Assembly: GCF_013177735.1 (NCBI RefSeq) | Contig: NZ_WOEZ01000044.1 | Location: 1 to 64,000 of the forward strand | Source of the DNA: Paraburkholderia elongata | GTDB taxonomy: Bacteria > Pseudomonadota > Gammaproteobacteria > Burkholderiales > Burkholderiaceae | Direction: 5' to 3' | DNA: 64,000 nucleotides | In this document: one piece after another, positions 62,362-64,000 of the stretch | How the letters are laid out: each line of letters begins with the position of its first letter | Numbering within the stretch: the stretch's first letter is position 1 | Translations under genes and position numbers: made by a program | Notes under the pieces: model-generated | The model's database searches: none | Told to the model about the DNA's origin: nothing | The model's input: only the letters and a program-made list of their open reading frames with translations

Positions 62362-63999
62362 TCAGTCTAGCTTCTCGATGTTGGCGCGTAACATGCCGAG
62401 CTCGAGGGTAATCTGGCGCGTGCCAAGCATGCGCGCCGGATTGGGGAAGCACTTTGCGACTGGTGCGGTGTCGGCGACGCGATAGACGCGCCACAATTCG
62501 TAGCGATCGCGCTCGCGTAACGCCTTCTCGAACTCCTTGCGCGGCCAGTCAAACCGGCCATCGACGCCCGTAGTCGACTTTACTTCGATCCAACGCGGTC
62601 GCCCATGCGCGTCGATCGAGCGGATGTCGTGGTCGGCACCTAGTTCGTCACGTGATGTCCAAATGACGTAGCGTTCGGGCTCGACATGGCCCATATCGCG
62701 CACCTTCTGTAGCTCCATACGATAGACTAGCTCTTCGCCGCGCCGACCCAAGAGGCTAGCGCGCTCGATTTCGGCGGGGGTCGGTGGAAGCCAGGCACTG
62801 GACGATCCGCCCCCGCCGCGGCCCGACGGGCCGCGTGGCTCGATCTCTGTGCCCTTGTTCGATGCAACGGTCAGCGAGACATCATCGAGATTTGGCAGTT
62901 CGAAAGGCCGAGTCGCTGGCGCAGGCGGCGGCTGTGGCGGTGGATTGATTGAGAGCGGCGCCGCCGGAGCGACGGGGCCGACCGCCTCCGCGTTCGTCGA
63001 GCCGTCCGTGTCGAGATTGTCGAAGACTTGGCGCAACGCAAGTTCCTCAGGGTCATCGTCACTATCGTCATCGTTGTCGAGATCGATGCCGTCTTCTTCG
63101 TCGGCCGCACATCGGCGACCATGAGGAATGCCCATCCGATCGAGATATTCCGTGAGCTCTTCATGGGTGCCGCAGAGGAGAAGCGGAAGGAAGGCGTTGG
63201 CGATGCTGCGCATCGTCGCAACGCTGGTCGCTCCCGCGATCTCAGCAAGCGCTTCAGCAAGCAGCAGTAGGAAGCTGTTCTTGGTCTTCGGCGGAATGAC
63301 GCCGATCCGTTCTCCGCTGACGGCGACCTCTGCGGGCACGAGAACGACCGCGCCACCCACGCTGTATCGCCGCTCCATACTTTGGAAGAAGGCAATTTCG
63401 CGGACGGCGGCAAGGCGCGCTTCGATCCTTGCCGGCTCCGAAGGCTCGAAGCCGGGATGGCCATGCCGGTTCCGGTAGGCGACCTCATACAGCGCACGCG
63501 CAAAAAGTGACCGGCGCAGCATGGCGAGCACCCGCTCGCTATGCTTGGGCTTGTACCAGAATGGCGGTCGATCCAAGAGACCGAGCACCGGCTCACTCGT
63601 GCCTGCGATCGCAGACAGTGGGCGGATGCGGAGACCTACGAAAAATGTGCGAGCCTGCTCCGACCGTTCGATAACCCCAATCTCACTATTGGCGTTGCGA
63701 AGCGCCTTTTCGAGCGCCTGAAAGTCGGGCTCGACGAGCTTTCCGGCACGCAATTCGCCAAGCGTGAAGAGCCGCGATCGATCGTCGAGTAAGCAGCGAA
63801 CATCCTCGAGCTTCTGCGGCAGCCCAAACCTTGCGCGCGCGCTGTAGGCCTCGAGGAGAATGTGCCGGCGACGGGTGTCGAGTGGCGTGTCCTTGGCCCA
63901 ATCAGTCCCCACGTGCCGGAAGAAGAGCGCCCAATGGCCATCGTTCGATTGAGCCGGCGCGCCAAGGTCCTGATAGGCGCGGCCGACTTCATCGGAATA
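62362..63999 (-). CDS. DUF3883 domain-containing protein, 5' end beyond the window
   Basis: The frame stays open to the right edge, reading YSDEVGRAYQDLGAPAQSND before the first possible start at 63912, so the gene is cut by the window. The C-terminal domain, LLGRRGEELVYRMELQKV, GADHDIRSIDAHGRPRWIEVKST and DWPRKEFEKALRERDRYELWRVYRV, matches DUF3883, a PD-(D/E)xK nuclease-like module (Asp, then Glu-x-Lys). An acidic linker, DDEDGIDLDNDDDSDDDPEE-like, and a Pro-rich stretch separate it from the N-terminal part. Such proteins are often large ATPases in defence islands. Confidence 0.8.
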   Translation of the reverse strand, partial: YSDEVGRAYQDLGAPAQSNDGHWALFFRHVGTDWAKDTPLDTRRRHILLEAYSARARFGLPQKLEDVRCLLDDRSRLFTLGELRAGKLVEPDFQALEKALRNANSEIGVIERSEQARTFFVGLRIRPLSAIAGTSEPVLGLLDRPPFWYKPKHSERVLAMLRRSLFARALYEVAYRNRHGHPGFEPSEPARIEARLAAVREIAFFQSMERRYSVGGAVVLVPAEVAVSGERIGVIPPKTKNSFLLLLAEALAEIAGATSVATMRSIANAFLPLLLCGTHEELTEYLDRMGIPHGRRCAADEEDGIDLDNDDDSDDDPEELALRQVFDNLDTDGSTNAEAVGPVAPAAPLSINPPPQPPPAPATRPFELPNLDDVSLTVASNKGTEIEPRGPSGRGGGGSSSAWLPPTPAEIERASLLGRRGEELVYRMELQKVRDMGHVEPERYVIWTSRDELGADHDIRSIDAHGRPRWIEVKSTTGVDGRFDWPRKEFEKALRERDRYELWRVYRVADTAPVAKCFPNPARMLGTRQITLELGMLRANIEKLD

Positions 64000-64000
64000 A

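Overview
The window looks like chromosomal or megaplasmid DNA of a high-GC betaproteobacterium, most likely Burkholderiaceae of the Paraburkholderia/Caballeronia type. This is inferred from GC-rich codon use, many LysR/MarR/IclR/TetR-controlled catabolic genes, and the style of the proteins. No rRNA or tRNA gene was recognised, so placement below family is not supported.

Region 1 (about 0.1-42.7 kb) is a large catabolic island. A leftward operon (8917 to 1668) encodes an SDR, a two-domain MaoC hydratase, a MarR regulator, a DUF35 protein, an SCP-x type thiolase, a Baeyer-Villiger monooxygenase (BVMO) and a CoA-transferase. It faces a rightward series: two acyl-CoA dehydrogenases (ACADs), an FMN reductase, a thiolase, a phosphotriesterase-like lactonase candidate, an alpha-methylacyl-CoA racemase, a 2Fe-2S ferredoxin, an MFS transporter and a ferredoxin reductase. 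Further right come a second-type gene for DXP reductoisomerase (dxr), two LysR modules, a luciferase-like oxidoreductase, an acyl-CoA synthetase, enoyl-CoA hydratases, more ACADs, twin amidohydrolases, EtfBA, and IclR and TetR regulators. Together these fit uptake, oxygenation, ring opening, CoA activation and beta-oxidation-like shortening of an alicyclic, branched substrate (terpenoid- or steroid-like). The actual substrate cannot be read from the sequence. No P450 or ring-hydroxylating oxygenase lies in the window, although its electron-transfer partners do.

Region 2 (43.7-50.3 kb) holds a small-protein operon leading into ribBA, an exonuclease-BRCT gene with a zinc-ribbon partner, and several small hypotheticals. 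An IS1182-family element lies at 50.36-51.99 kb.

Region 3 (52-64 kb) is an accessory island of putative defence or orphan genes: an ADP-ribosylglycohydrolase, two paralogous nuclease-like proteins, Sel1 proteins, a metallophosphoesterase, a DUF4145 protein and a DUF3883 protein running off the right edge. Its most striking feature is a set of ten near-identical 14-bp sites, TGCAAT-CA-ATTGCA (6-bp inverted arms around an asymmetric dinucleotide). I found them only between 53.28 and 61.61 kb, and they sit between gene modules. Four modules are bounded by inversely oriented pairs. Two 73-75 bp elements combine two inverted sites around a GC-rich hairpin. A duplicated nuclease cassette ends at a site, and a truncated serine recombinase begins 11 bp from the last site. 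I read this as a candidate cassette array built on serine-recombinase-like core sites. This is a hypothesis, and it is the main finding here.
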